From Nitrospirota bacterium (GTDB taxonomy: Bacteria; Nitrospirota; Nitrospiria; Nitrospirales; Nitrospiraceae): a stretch of 23,726 nucleotides of DNA. Positions 7,118 through 14,221 of this stretch are shown piece after piece. Position numbers and translations under genes: made by a program. Positions within the stretch are counted from its first letter, which is position 1. Each line of letters starts with the position of its first letter. The stretch covers positions 1 through 23,726 of the forward strand of contig JACPZN010000082.1 of NCBI GenBank assembly GCA_016195505.1, read 5' to 3'. The notes below the pieces were generated by a model that saw nothing but the letters and a program-made list of their open reading frames with translations, was not told the DNA's origin and did no database searches.

Positions 7118-9178
7118 GTGCGAGTCCAACATTCCCGACCAGGCCGGCATGTGGCCATCTGCATGAGCTTGATGCTCATGCTCTTGTGTGCCGGTTGTTT
7201 CTGGTCCAAGCGAAGCGATGGACTTGTCGGCGTTCCTGTCATTCCGTTGACACCGGCCCTATGGTTCGCGCCCAGTCTTACCACCGCGGCTGTTCCCTAC
7301 CAGAATGCCTGTGGTCAGCCGGCATCGTTCTCACTTGCCGGCCCGATTGTTGAGGCTGTGCCGCACAAACTCAGGCGGGTCTTCACCGGTGTCACGCCTC
7401 AAGCTGAAGTCGGGCAGACGATAGCTGACGATGGCATCATTGAAGTGGGGTTGGGACTGAAACAAATCGATCTCGCGATTCCACGCCAAGTCAAAAGAAA
7501 CTATCCGGTCACAGTGACGTTGGGGATAGAGCTAGCGTTCCTTGCCAAGGACGGGACTCTCCTCTTCAGCAAAAAGCTGCAGAGTGCCGGTCGGGGTGAA
7601 GTGGAGGTCACGGATCAGTCCTGTGACGTGACAGGACTAGAACCAATTGTGCGCGAAGCGATTGAATTGGTGGCTGAAGGCATGGCTCGGCAGGTTGCAG
7701 ACTCTGTCCGGGTCAGAGAGTATGCCGAGCGGAGAAAGACCTGGCTTGCCGCGACGGCGGGGGCGAAGACTCTGCCGAGTAACGCCCCGCCGACAGTGGT
7801 ACTGGCGCCGAGTGCGACCACGGCAGTGCCAGCACCACAGGAGATGCAGAGGAACGCGATTGCCTCGGCCGAGCAGCAGAACGGCAATACTGAGGTAACG
7901 CAGAGGGCAACAGCCCTCACCTTTCGCGCCATCATGAGAGATGAGAATCGGGACCAGCTTCTTCAGCAGGATGAGTCCCTGACGATCGAGATTGAAGTGA
8001 AAAACGATGGGGTGGTAGAGGTGAAAGGTGTGGAAGTGGTGGTCGGGGGAACGAGCGAGGTCACGGCACAATTCCCACCGGTGGTGCCAGTTGGAGATCT
8101 GCGGCCAGGAGAAATCAAGCGCACGTCAATCACCAAACGGGTGGCGGCGACCAGAGAAGCGCTTCGTGGGGAGCTCGTGTTGAGTTTGCGCAGTGCAACT
8201 CCGGATGTTTCCATCCCGCCGGCCAAGAAGTTCACACTCTTGATTAAGCCAGAGAAGAGCGACGCAGTTGCGGCTGTTCCCAATGTCGACCAGCTACCAA
8301 AACCTCAGATGGCTTTGAAGCAATCGAAAGCCGTTGTCGTCGCGATCGGCGTCGGACGTTTTCGCAGCGAAAACGTGCCGTCGGTCAAGTACGCCGGCCG
8401 TGATGCGGAAGTCATGGCGGGCTATCTGCGTGCGATCGGCAGCATCCCGGACGATCGCGTTCGCGTGTTGCTCGATGCCCATGCGTTAAAGCAGGATCTC
8501 GCCGACACGTTCGATGAATGGCTCCCCAGCCGGGTAGATGCCGCCACCGTCGTCTATGTGTTTTTCGCGGGGCGTGCGCTGGTAAATGGTGTGACCGGCG
8601 CGGTGTCGTTAGTCCCGTTTGACGGGGCAACGACAACGGCAAACCGGCTGTATTCTATTCGCCGGCTGCAAGAATCGCTTGCGCGGCTTCCGATACAGCG
8701 AGCCATTCTGATGTTCGATGTATCGCTGGATCCATCGCCAGGCGCCGATCCTGCCACCATGCCACCGCCAAATTGGGAGACCGGCGGGAGCGAACGGAAA
8801 GATCAGGTTATGTGGATGGTGGGAAACAGAGGCCTTCAGGAGGCCCACGCGTATGAGCAGGGAAGGCACGGGCTGTTTACCTACTACCTGCTGAGAGGGC
8901 TGCAAGGCGTAGCCGACGCTGATCGGGACGGGACAGTGGTGGCAGGGGAGCTTTGCACCTACGCGCGAGGTCAGGTGGCCCGAGTGGCTAGAGAACAATT
9001 CGGCAACGAGCAGGATCCGCTCTGTCTTCCACAGCCTGGCCAGGGAGCAATGGTTAGAATTCACCCCGTGGCGAAGGGAAATAATCCCAAACCAGTCAGC
9101 GTCATGAAAAAAGCAGTGCCCATTGCAGAGTCATCTTCCGAGGCTCCGAAGCCGACTGGCGTGGGACCGGGACAGTAG
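7118..9178 (+). CDS. Lipoprotein with C-terminal caspase-like (peptidase C14) domain lacking the catalytic dyad
   Basis: A 686-residue protein. A basic N-terminus and hydrophobic core end in LLCAGC, a lipobox with Cys27. Residues 75-200 form a mixed domain of unknown type. Residues about 265-375 look like a beta-sandwich of the kind that packs against a C-terminal domain. Residues about 403-640 have the caspase-like fold: VVVAIGVGRF start, YAGRDAEVM, an Asp-rich loop DADRDG at about 600-605 and HGLFTYYLLRGL at 584-595, which is a good family signature. The two catalytic sites are changed: FAGRA (Arg486) replaces the usual GHG histidine, and FDVS (Ser536) replaces the DxC cysteine. It is therefore probably a non-proteolytic pseudo-caspase. 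GTG 7118 follows GAGGGGG; starts at 7151 or 7163 would shorten the signal peptide. Confidence 0.8.
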   Translation: MRVQHSRPGRHVAICMSLMLMLLCAGCFWSKRSDGLVGVPVIPLTPALWFAPSLTTAAVPYQNACGQPASFSLAGPIVEAVPHKLRRVFTGVTPQAEVGQTIADDGIIEVGLGLKQIDLAIPRQVKRNYPVTVTLGIELAFLAKDGTLLFSKKLQSAGRGEVEVTDQSCDVTGLEPIVREAIELVAEGMARQVADSVRVREYAERRKTWLAATAGAKTLPSNAPPTVVLAPSATTAVPAPQEMQRNAIASAEQQNGNTEVTQRATALTFRAIMRDENRDQLLQQDESLTIEIEVKNDGVVEVKGVEVVVGGTSEVTAQFPPVVPVGDLRPGEIKRTSITKRVAATREALRGELVLSLRSATPDVSIPPAKKFTLLIKPEKSDAVAAVPNVDQLPKPQMALKQSKAVVVAIGVGRFRSENVPSVKYAGRDAEVMAGYLRAIGSIPDDRVRVLLDAHALKQDLADTFDEWLPSRVDAATVVYVFFAGRALVNGVTGAVSLVPFDGATTTANRLYSIRRLQESLARLPIQRAILMFDVSLDPSPGADPATMPPPNWETGGSERKDQVMWMVGNRGLQEAHAYEQGRHGLFTYYLLRGLQGVADADRDGTVVAGELCTYARGQVARVAREQFGNEQDPLCLPQPGQGAMVRIHPVAKGNNPKPVSVMKKAVPIAESSSEAPKPTGVGPGQ

Positions 9179-9287
9179 CGTGAGAGCGCCTCTCCTTCGT
9201 TGACAGCCTGTACGGTGGCCGGTATCATGGCCCCCGGGAAAATGATCGAACTCAGCAAGGTCTCCTCCCCTCCATCTCATCGAGGAT

Positions 9288-9363
9288 GCCGGCGTAGCTC
9301 AGTTGGTAGAGCAGCGGTTTCGTAAACCGCAGGTCGCCCGTTCAATCCGGGTCGCCGGCTCCA
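9288..9363 (+). tRNA. tRNA-Thr (anticodon CGT)
   Basis: A full cloverleaf can be drawn: 7-bp acceptor GCCGGCG/CGCCGGC, D-arm GCTC/GAGC, anticodon stem GCGGT/ACCGC with loop TTCGTAA, T-arm GCCCG/CGGGT with loop TTCAATC, discriminator T and encoded CCA. Anticodon CGT reads ACG (threonine). Total length is 76 bases including CCA. Confidence 0.97.
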
Positions 9364-9810
9364 ATTCTTTCAGCCACTTCGACAATTCTCCTCTCGCCAA
9401 CCGAACCGGTTGTAACGGTTCCAATGGAAACCGGCTCAGACCTATCCATTCCTCCCCTTTCTATCTGGTTACGCTCACGTTGTTAGGTGATTAATCGGCG
9501 TAATTCGGGGCAGCATCGGTCCATTATTTATTCGGGATGAAAGTGGAAATTTCTTGTACTTGTCTCGGGGTGGATTATGATCGCCAAATGGTAAGGAAGG
9601 CAGGCATTGTGAAAAAATCGTGCCCGTTTCCTCCTGATGCTACCTATGGAGGCGCCATAAACCATTGAATTGGTGCACGTCATTCGGCTCGCTGGCCTCA
9701 ATGTTATACTTAAAGAAAGCGATAGGGCATTGACCGTCATGGTTGAAGGGATGGGGCAATTTCCCCTGGGGTTGGGCCCAACGCCTGCTGGAGCGGCTGA
9801 AAGGAGTCGC
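9364..9810. other. Gene-free stretch after tRNA-Thr
   Basis: I see no convincing coding region in these 447 bases. Contents: a hairpin at 9406-9434 (CCGGTT/AACCGG) shortly after the tRNA, which may end its transcript; a possible 19-codon frame at 9609-9668 preceded by AAGGAAGG; a TATACT at about 9704-9709 without a good -35; and a perfect 12-base palindrome at 9771-9782. tRNA 3' ends are frequent integration sites, but I found no direct repeat of the tRNA end in the window. Confidence 0.5.
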
Positions 9811-10002
9811 ATGTGGTTTTTAATCATGGTTCTACTGAATGGAGTGCCGGGATTCGATAAAATCACAGTGCTGCAGACGTATGGCACGTTCCAGGAATGC
9901 CAGATTGAACGAAATCGCATCGGCTATGAGATGGCCGCTGCCTATCCATATGACCGCGACTTTGTTATCGCCTGTCAATTAGATCGCAAGCACGACTCCT
10001 AG
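9811..10002 (+). CDS. Small secreted protein with one Cys pair, unknown function
   Basis: A 63-residue protein starting at ATG 9811 with AAGGAG four bases upstream. The frame is open back to 9670, but that upstream part has no ribosome-binding site and looks non-coding. The N-terminus (MWFLIMVLL) is a short hydrophobic export-type segment. The remainder is hydrophilic with Cys30 in TFQEC and Cys55 in FVIAC, spaced to form a disulphide. Small periplasmic proteins with this F-x-x-C ... C layout are common and uncharacterised. It stands alone 106 bases before the thermonuclease-like gene on the same strand; co-transcription is possible. Confidence 0.6.
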   Translation: MWFLIMVLLNGVPGFDKITVLQTYGTFQECQIERNRIGYEMAAAYPYDRDFVIACQLDRKHDS

Positions 10003-10108
10003 GTCACTGGTCTCAGAGCAAGCGAAGTTAATCGCGATGAGCACCATCAGCCTCGGATGAATCACTGGCCCGATAGGCGGATGGTTTGAGATATTCAGGA
10101 ACAAAACT

Positions 10109-10609
10109 ATGCCAAAGTACTGCAGCGTCACTTGCCTCGTGCTCGTTTTGGTGATCGCCTATCCGGCTCTCGCGTTGGCTGACTTTATCGCGAGAGTCGT
10201 GACTGTGCATGAAGGAGATCGTCTCACGATCTATCATGATGGACGAAGGGAGATGATCTATCTCAAAGATGTCGACTGTCCCGAACTCAAGCAGCCTTAT
10301 GGAAAACAGGCAAAGCACGCGACGGCCGCCTATGTGGGTAACCGCGAAATTGTGGTTCGGGCGCTCAATCGAGACCGGCATGGCCGGACCACCGCCGAAG
10401 TTGTCCTTCAGGACGGGCGGAATATAGCCCATGAACTGATCAAAGAAGGACTGGCCTGGTCACGACCGGAGACAGCCGAGGGCCGGAGTCTTGGGGATAT
10501 AGAACAATTGGCCAGGGCCGAGGGTAAAGGTCTGTGGTCTGACCCTAATCCAGTGCCGCCGTGGAAGTGGAAATCTCCTAAGAAAACCAGCCGGAATTAT
10601 TCGAATTAG
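10109..10609 (+). CDS. Secreted staphylococcal-nuclease-like (thermonuclease) protein with altered catalytic Arg
   Basis: A 166-residue protein with a signal peptide (hydrophobic core about 8-24, ending ALA) and a single SNase OB-fold domain (about 25-145). Conserved elements: EGDRLTIY with Asp37 (metal ligand region), VDCPE with Asp55 and Glu58, DRHGR with Arg93, and the family string IKEGLAWSR. In S. aureus nuclease the residue eight before the catalytic Glu is Arg35; aligned here it is Tyr51 (MIYLKDVDCPE). So one of two catalytic arginines seems to be missing, and activity may be reduced or altered. AGGAA lies about eight bases before ATG 10109. The substrate in the family is DNA or RNA, Ca2+-dependent and extracytoplasmic. 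Confidence 0.85.
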   Translation: MPKYCSVTCLVLVLVIAYPALALADFIARVVTVHEGDRLTIYHDGRREMIYLKDVDCPELKQPYGKQAKHATAAYVGNREIVVRALNRDRHGRTTAEVVLQDGRNIAHELIKEGLAWSRPETAEGRSLGDIEQLARAEGKGLWSDPNPVPPWKWKSPKKTSRNYSN

Positions 10610-10718
10610 CCTCTTCCTGCGCATACCGGCGAGCTCCTTTCTTCTCCATATTTGACACCATCACCAAAGGCAAGGGCTCTAATTGTCCTGATCAACCTTG
10701 ACTCGACCTGGGCCAGCC

Positions 10719-10747
10719 CCTGCCTGAAGCAGAGCGCTTCAAGCAGG
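10719..10747. terminator. Imperfect hairpin between convergent nuclease and OmpA-type genes
   Basis: CCTGC-C-TGAAGC and GCTTCA-A-GCAGG form an 11-bp stem with one mismatch and a 5-base loop. No T-run on either strand, so if it acts as a terminator it is non-canonical. Its place between two convergent stop codons suits a bidirectional transcript end. Confidence 0.4.
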
Positions 10748-10766
10748 AGCAGAACCCGACATCGGG

Positions 10767-11549
10767 CTAGCTGCCGGGAGTAGGTTCGGGGTTCAGAGGC
10801 ACGAGGTTCTCGGTCGGGGGACCGGTTTCCTCAGCCTTGGTCGAGGCATCGATCCCGGCTTCAGAGGGATCGGAGGAAGTTGTGGCGACGGCGGGAGCAG
10901 CCATGTGCTCCTGCCCGATCTTACGGACTTCCATATGCACGCGGCGATTGATCGTGTGGCAAACGACGCTGTTGTCGATACAGAGCACACCCTCTTCGCC
11001 CAGGCTCACGACTTTCATCCGGTGTTCGGCTACACCGCTGTTCAATAATTCGGTCTTCACCGTCTCTGCTCGCTTCAACCCCAGCTGCTTGTTGTAGCTG
11101 GCCGAACCCTGTTGATCGGTGTAGCCCTGGATCAACACACCGTACTCTTCATGTTGTTTCAGCATGTCGGCTTGCGCGGAGAGCTGCGCCTTGCCTTTAT
11201 CGGTCAAGCCCTTCCGGCCCACCTCAAAGTAGATGTCGGAATGGATGATGTCCGGCGTCGAAATGGCTGGAGCCGTGACCGGTGTGGAGTTCGTGGTCGA
11301 GGCCTCGGCCTGGTTCAAGGCACTGGCGTTCTTCAAAATTTCCGACACACTGCCGTTCTCAACCTTCTCCGTGGCGGGGGTGATCTTGATCTGTTCGCTC
11401 GATTGTCCATAGAACCAAGCGGCGGCAATGAGGCCGCTCAGGAACAGAACGAGTGCGGCCAGGATCATGACGTCCTTCGTGTCTCTCTGCGGCCCCATAA
11501 CGGCCGGGGCGATATTGCCTGACGAAACTTGCGATGGTCCCTTTTGCAT
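10767..11549 (-). CDS. OmpA/Pal-type peptidoglycan-binding protein with N-terminal membrane anchor
   Basis: A 260-residue protein. One membrane helix (about 27-47) anchors it in the inner membrane. A Ser/Thr/Ala-rich linker follows, then an OmpA C-terminal domain at about 100-210. Domain signatures: IYFEVGRKGLTDKG, GYTDQQGSASYNKQLGLKRAE with Asp145 and Arg160 at the diaminopimelate-binding site, and TINRRVHMEV. Cys190 and Cys197 flank a loop just before NRRV and probably form the disulphide seen in one Pal-like subfamily. The last 50 residues are a Pro/Thr/Glu-rich tail. GGGAGGA about eight bases before ATG supports the start. It probably links the cell envelope to peptidoglycan. Convergent with the nuclease gene. 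Confidence 0.88.
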   Translation of the reverse strand: MQKGPSQVSSGNIAPAVMGPQRDTKDVMILAALVLFLSGLIAAAWFYGQSSEQIKITPATEKVENGSVSEILKNASALNQAEASTTNSTPVTAPAISTPDIIHSDIYFEVGRKGLTDKGKAQLSAQADMLKQHEEYGVLIQGYTDQQGSASYNKQLGLKRAETVKTELLNSGVAEHRMKVVSLGEEGVLCIDNSVVCHTINRRVHMEVRKIGQEHMAAPAVATTSSDPSEAGIDASTKAEETGPPTENLVPLNPEPTPGS

Positions 11550-11788
11550 GATGGAATCCTCCCAATGGTGAAATGGCCAAATGAAAAGTGAACAAATTCA
11601 AAAAGTCGGCTTCAGCCTTGATCCTCGTCACCCCCTTTCCTGCCGTCTGCCGACGGGAGAGTGCTTGAGCAACCGGAGTGCCGGTGATGGGGAGTGTGAA
11701 AATTGCTTGAGACGTCAGGAAAATTCAGGGGTTCAGCGAGGGAGGTGCACGAGAGAAGGATGCGGGGAAGCGGTGCCCATCACGCGAT

Positions 11789-11804
11789 GCGGGGATAGCC
11801 CCGC
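11789..11804. promoter_or_regulatory. Perfect 6-bp GC hairpin just upstream of the HEPN gene
   Basis: GCGGGG-ATAG-CCCCGC ends 14 bases before ATG 11819 and directly precedes the AAGAAGG ribosome-binding site. It could shield the start, act as an operator or mark the end of an upstream transcript; none is proven. Confidence 0.35.
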
Positions 11805-11818
11805 AAGAAGGCTGCTGA

Positions 11819-12565
11819 ATGACGGCTGCAGAGCAACGACCTTGGATTGCGGGCATTGTGGACACCCTAGTCGGTGCCAAGATCTTAATGAGAACTTCTA
11901 TCCCGCATCGAAACCGCCTAGCGGTGATCCTGATCGATTCGGCCTTCGAGACCGCATGTCGCGCCTATCTTCAGCATGTTGCTAAGGTCAAGCCGGATGA
12001 GGCGCATCGACATCGCGAAAACATTGTAAAGGCGGTTCGGGGATTATTAAAAGAAATCGATGGTGACGTCTGGGAGAATATCAATTTCTACTACACGGAT
12101 ATACGAAACGATTTCTATCACCAAACAGCGAGCAAGACTATTACCGATGTCGCACTGCTGGATTACTTGGACGCAGTCGAATTCGTTGTTGACACTGCGT
12201 TTGGTATAGGGATCTCGCAACTCGTTAGTGACACTCTCGAAATAGTTGAAAGAAGCCTTTCTTCCGAAACTACAGAGACTCGCATTGCCGTTGTATTGCC
12301 AAAGTTGCGTATGCTCTCCAAAGACACAGACAAAGTTGTTGTGGGTGTTGCGGCAATTAAGCCTCGATCCGCTGACGACTTGAACGATTACTTTAAGCGC
12401 GAGGGCGAAAAACTCCGACTCAAGCCAGACAGCTTCACGAATACGTTGGCGAGAAACAGTGGCAGCAAAAAGCTCTTTTACTTTTCTCGAGAAGAAAAAA
12501 CCTGGAAGCTATCCGCACTGGGAGAGTTTCGCCTCAGCGAGTTACAGGAGGGACGACAAAAATGA
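11819..12565 (+). CDS. HEPN-domain protein (RNxxxH motif) with C-terminal winged-helix-like region
   Basis: A 248-residue protein I cannot name. Residues about 30-130 are mostly helical and contain DIRNDFYHQ: Arg96, Asn97 and His101 form the RNxxxH signature of HEPN ribonucleases, with a preceding helix (AVILIDSAFETACRAYL) as in the fold. Residues about 185-245 look like a winged helix and end in WKLSALGEFRLSEL. The next gene overlaps by four bases (ATGA), so the two are translationally coupled. The start has AAGAAGG about eight bases upstream. Sampled lines within the pair are 38-50% G+C (12061: 38%, 12301: 43%, 12901: 50%) against 60% for a line of the neighbouring DUF4382 gene (15001), which suggests acquisition. 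HEPN proteins typically cut RNA in toxin-antitoxin or phage-defence systems; that role here is inference. Confidence 0.75.
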   Translation: MTAAEQRPWIAGIVDTLVGAKILMRTSIPHRNRLAVILIDSAFETACRAYLQHVAKVKPDEAHRHRENIVKAVRGLLKEIDGDVWENINFYYTDIRNDFYHQTASKTITDVALLDYLDAVEFVVDTAFGIGISQLVSDTLEIVERSLSSETTETRIAVVLPKLRMLSKDTDKVVVGVAAIKPRSADDLNDYFKREGEKLRLKPDSFTNTLARNSGSKKLFYFSREEKTWKLSALGEFRLSELQEGRQK

Positions 12566-13137
12566 GCCAGGCCGTCAAGTATCGAGAGCTTCATCTCAAG
12601 ATCGCCGAGAATGTGACTGTAATCGTCGATGTCGCAAGCAAAGCGGATATCAAAGCAGCTCTTGCTGACCTTGAAGATTTTGGAGCCGTGCCGAGGCCAA
12701 AGCCTGTCGATAAGGTTGGAGCCCAAACAGAAGATTTTGTCCCGGTGACCACAGAGGAAGATTCTCCTGATGCAAGGCTTGAGGTACGCGCTGGGTTAGA
12801 GCAAGGCAGTCTGAAGAAGAAAAACATTCTTGCGTATAAGGATGGAATACCGCAACTGCTCCGGCCATCATCTTTCCCGAGTGTTTCTGACGCGGCCCTG
12901 ACGCTGATCTTCTCCGTCGAGGCAGGTCTCAAAAAGCCTTCAGTTAGCTTCGATGATTTCAAAGCGTTATATGACGCTCAGAACATCAAGAGCGGAAGCC
13001 CACTTTCAATGCTGCTCAATAATCTGAAGAACGCGAACTATATCGACAAGGGTCAATATAGTCACGATAGAACGATACGACTCACAGCGAAGGGCGAGAA
13101 GAAGGCTACGGAGGTCTTGCACGGCGTGAGTAAATAG
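12562..13137 (+). CDS. Partner of the HEPN protein, winged-helix-like C-terminus, unknown function
   Basis: A 191-residue protein coupled to the HEPN gene by ATGA overlap. No known family recognised. An N-terminal part (about 1-40) with beta strands and a short helix is followed by an acidic linker (about 50-85) and a helical C-terminal domain (about 105-188). The latter ends NLKNANYIDKGQ, then RTIRLTAKGEKKATEVL, which reads as recognition helix, wing and final helix of a winged-helix fold. The same pattern closes the HEPN protein, so the two C-termini look related. It could be an antitoxin, a sensor or a nucleic-acid-binding subunit; nothing in the sequence decides. Followed by a hairpin at 13146-13167. 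Confidence 0.7.
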   Translation: MSQAVKYRELHLKIAENVTVIVDVASKADIKAALADLEDFGAVPRPKPVDKVGAQTEDFVPVTTEEDSPDARLEVRAGLEQGSLKKKNILAYKDGIPQLLRPSSFPSVSDAALTLIFSVEAGLKKPSVSFDDFKALYDAQNIKSGSPLSMLLNNLKNANYIDKGQYSHDRTIRLTAKGEKKATEVLHGVSK

Positions 13138-13145
13138 TGGGGAGA

Positions 13146-13167
13146 GGGAAAGGTGTGAACCTTTTCT
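13146..13167 (+). terminator. Hairpin after the HEPN operon
   Basis: GGGAAAGGT pairs with ACCTTTTCT (two G-U pairs) around loop GTGA, nine bases after the stop codon. It has T4 within the 3' arm but no clean T-run after it. It probably ends or protects the operon transcript. Confidence 0.4.
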
Positions 13168-13190
13168 CAACCCGAATGAAGTTGGTCTGT

Positions 13191-13298
13191 TCTGACGAAA
13201 ATACTGCCGAACGAGCGTTTCGACCGAGGAGAAGTGCCGATCCGACAGGTTCTTGAATCTTCGTTTGTAGTCGAGGAGGACTTCGTCGGCGCTGGTGG
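13191..13298 (-). pseudogene. Orphan copy B of the sigma-54 regulator 3' coding tail
   Basis: On the minus strand this translates to ADEVLLDYKRRFKNLSDRHF followed by SSVETLVRQYFRQ. That matches residues 832-864 of the regulator encoded at 18388-21030 with few changes. By hand alignment it is about 81% identical in DNA to 18438-18545 without gaps. It starts 11 bases beyond the higA stop codon and has no start of its own. The reading frame is intact through the segment and most changes are mild, suggesting a recent or constrained fragment. Confidence 0.8.
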
Positions 13299-13308
13299 AT
13301 GCTTGTCG

Positions 13309-13668
13309 CTAGGCAGCCGTGCCCACGAGGCTTTCCAAGGGAATTTTGAGCTTGCGGTGGAGGCGGCGGATCATTTCCAGGGAGAGGCTCCGCTTCTTGG
13401 TCAAAATTTCAGATACCCGCCCGCGCCCCCCGAGCATCGCTTCCAAGTCCTTACGCGTCATGCCGAGTTGATCCATTCGAAATTTGATCGCTTCGATCGG
13501 ATCGGGATGATAGATCGCGTGATGTTTCGCTTCGTAGGCCTCTACTAGTGTGGTTAGCACGTCCAGCTCGTCTCCGTTCTTTGAGCCTGGCTTTGCATCC
13601 ATGAGTTGTTCGATGCGATGCAGGGCTCGTTCATGGTCTCGCTTGGTCTTAATGGGGGCAATCGTCAT
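13309..13668 (-). CDS. higA: HigA-type antitoxin (Xre-family helix-turn-helix)
   Basis: A 119-residue protein. A helical N-terminal part (10-50) is followed by an Xre helix-turn-helix at about 58-112 (PIEAIKFRMDQLGMTRKDL, then GRVSEILTKKRSLSLEMIRRLHRKL), typical of the longer HigA proteins that pair with E. coli-type HigB. It neutralises the toxin and represses its own operon in this family. GGAGG four bases before ATG 13668 sets the start. It lies 15 bases downstream of higB, the toxin-first order usual for higBA. Confidence 0.93.
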   Translation of the reverse strand: MTIAPIKTKRDHERALHRIEQLMDAKPGSKNGDELDVLTTLVEAYEAKHHAIYHPDPIEAIKFRMDQLGMTRKDLEAMLGGRGRVSEILTKKRSLSLEMIRRLHRKLKIPLESLVGTAA

Positions 13669-13683
13669 GGTGCCTCCAGAGCT

Positions 13684-13977
13684 TCAGATAGTTGTGGCAT
13701 CGATAGCGTCATAGTCTGCGTGAGTCCCAATGAAATGGGTATAGACAATTCGATACGGATAACTGATCTTCACGATTAATCGGTAGTGGTTCCCTGCAGT
13801 GTTGAATGCCACTCGGTTGTCCTGAAGCACGCTCGCCGACCGAAACTGAGCTTTGACTTCAGAAGGCGTTGACCAATCGGCTCGTGCCGCTTCCTGATGC
13901 CACGCCTCCAAAGGACCTTTCGACTTTGGGTGCCGTTTCCAGAACGTGCGAAGGGTCTGTTTGGCAATGATGCGCAC
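13684..13977 (-). CDS. higB: HigB-type mRNA interferase toxin
   Basis: About 97 residues from GTG 13977, which gives the family N-terminus MRIIAKQTLRTFWKRHP; a TTG at 14001 would add eight residues but has no ribosome-binding site either. Further signatures: SVLQDNRVAFNTAGNHYRLIVKI and the C-terminal FIGTHADYDAIDATTI, both typical of E. coli-type HigB, a RelE-fold ribosome-dependent endoribonuclease. Full length, no frame breaks. First gene of higBA. Its upstream flank holds regulator-tail copy C and the downstream side of higA holds copy B, so the pair sits between direct repeats. Confidence 0.92.
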   Translation of the reverse strand: MRIIAKQTLRTFWKRHPKSKGPLEAWHQEAARADWSTPSEVKAQFRSASVLQDNRVAFNTAGNHYRLIVKISYPYRIVYTHFIGTHADYDAIDATTI

Positions 13978-14078
13978 CGAGTTAATCGACCGTGATCCCA
14001 ATATGGGAGCAATAGGGTAAGCGAGGCAAGGAATACGATCTCAGGAGCCCTTCCTGAGCCCGATGGAGGGTTACCCGT

Positions 14079-14186
14079 CCCGACCAAAGTGCTGTCGAAT
14101 GAGTGTTTCGACTGATGCGAAGTGCCGATCCGGCAGGTTCTTGAATCGCAGGTCGCAGTCGAGGAGAGCTTTGACGACGGTTGCGC
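14079..14186 (-). pseudogene. Orphan copy C of the sigma-54 regulator 3' coding tail
   Basis: On the minus strand it reads ALLDCDLRFKNLPDRHFASV followed by ETLIRQHFGRDG and a stop at about 14074. This matches regulator residues 835-863. Hand alignment gives about 78% DNA identity to the regulator copy and about 75% to copy B, without gaps. It lies directly beyond the hairpin that follows the DUF4382 gene and has no start codon context. Confidence 0.78.
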
Positions 14187-14214
14187 CCGGGCCGTCAAGA
14201 TGACGGCCCGGGCG
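14184..14214 (-). terminator. Perfect 14-bp hairpin after the DUF4382 gene
   Basis: CGCCCGGGCCGTCA (14184-14197) and its exact complement (14201-14214) flank a 3-base loop, seven bases beyond the stop codon of the minus-strand lipoprotein gene. Very stable; no T-run follows on the minus strand. It touches the edge of regulator-tail copy C. Confidence 0.6.
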
Positions 14215-14221
14215 TCGCTTG

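Noticed and set aside
8318..9050. Active metacaspase annotation
   Set aside because: The fold fits, but the catalytic His and Cys positions are Arg486 and Ser536, so calling it a peptidase would mislead.
9609..9668. 19-codon frame preceded by AAGGAAGG
   Set aside because: Too short to support, no conserved feature and no neighbour it would obviously regulate.
9771..9782. Perfect 12-base palindrome GTTGGGCCCAAC
   Set aside because: A single short GC-rich palindrome with no second copy or gene-linked position; could be chance.
9528..9920. 130-codon open frame on the minus strand
   Set aside because: Overlaps the small secreted protein with AAGGAG start site; its composition (scattered Ser/Pro/Arg/His) looks like a shadow and it has no clear start signal.
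10028..10432. 134-codon open frame on the minus strand
   Set aside because: Lies opposite the thermonuclease gene, which has a signal peptide, family motifs and ribosome-binding site; the minus frame has no recognisable features.
13234..13548. 104-codon open frame on the plus strand
   Set aside because: Antisense to higA and to regulator-tail copy B, both supported by protein similarity.
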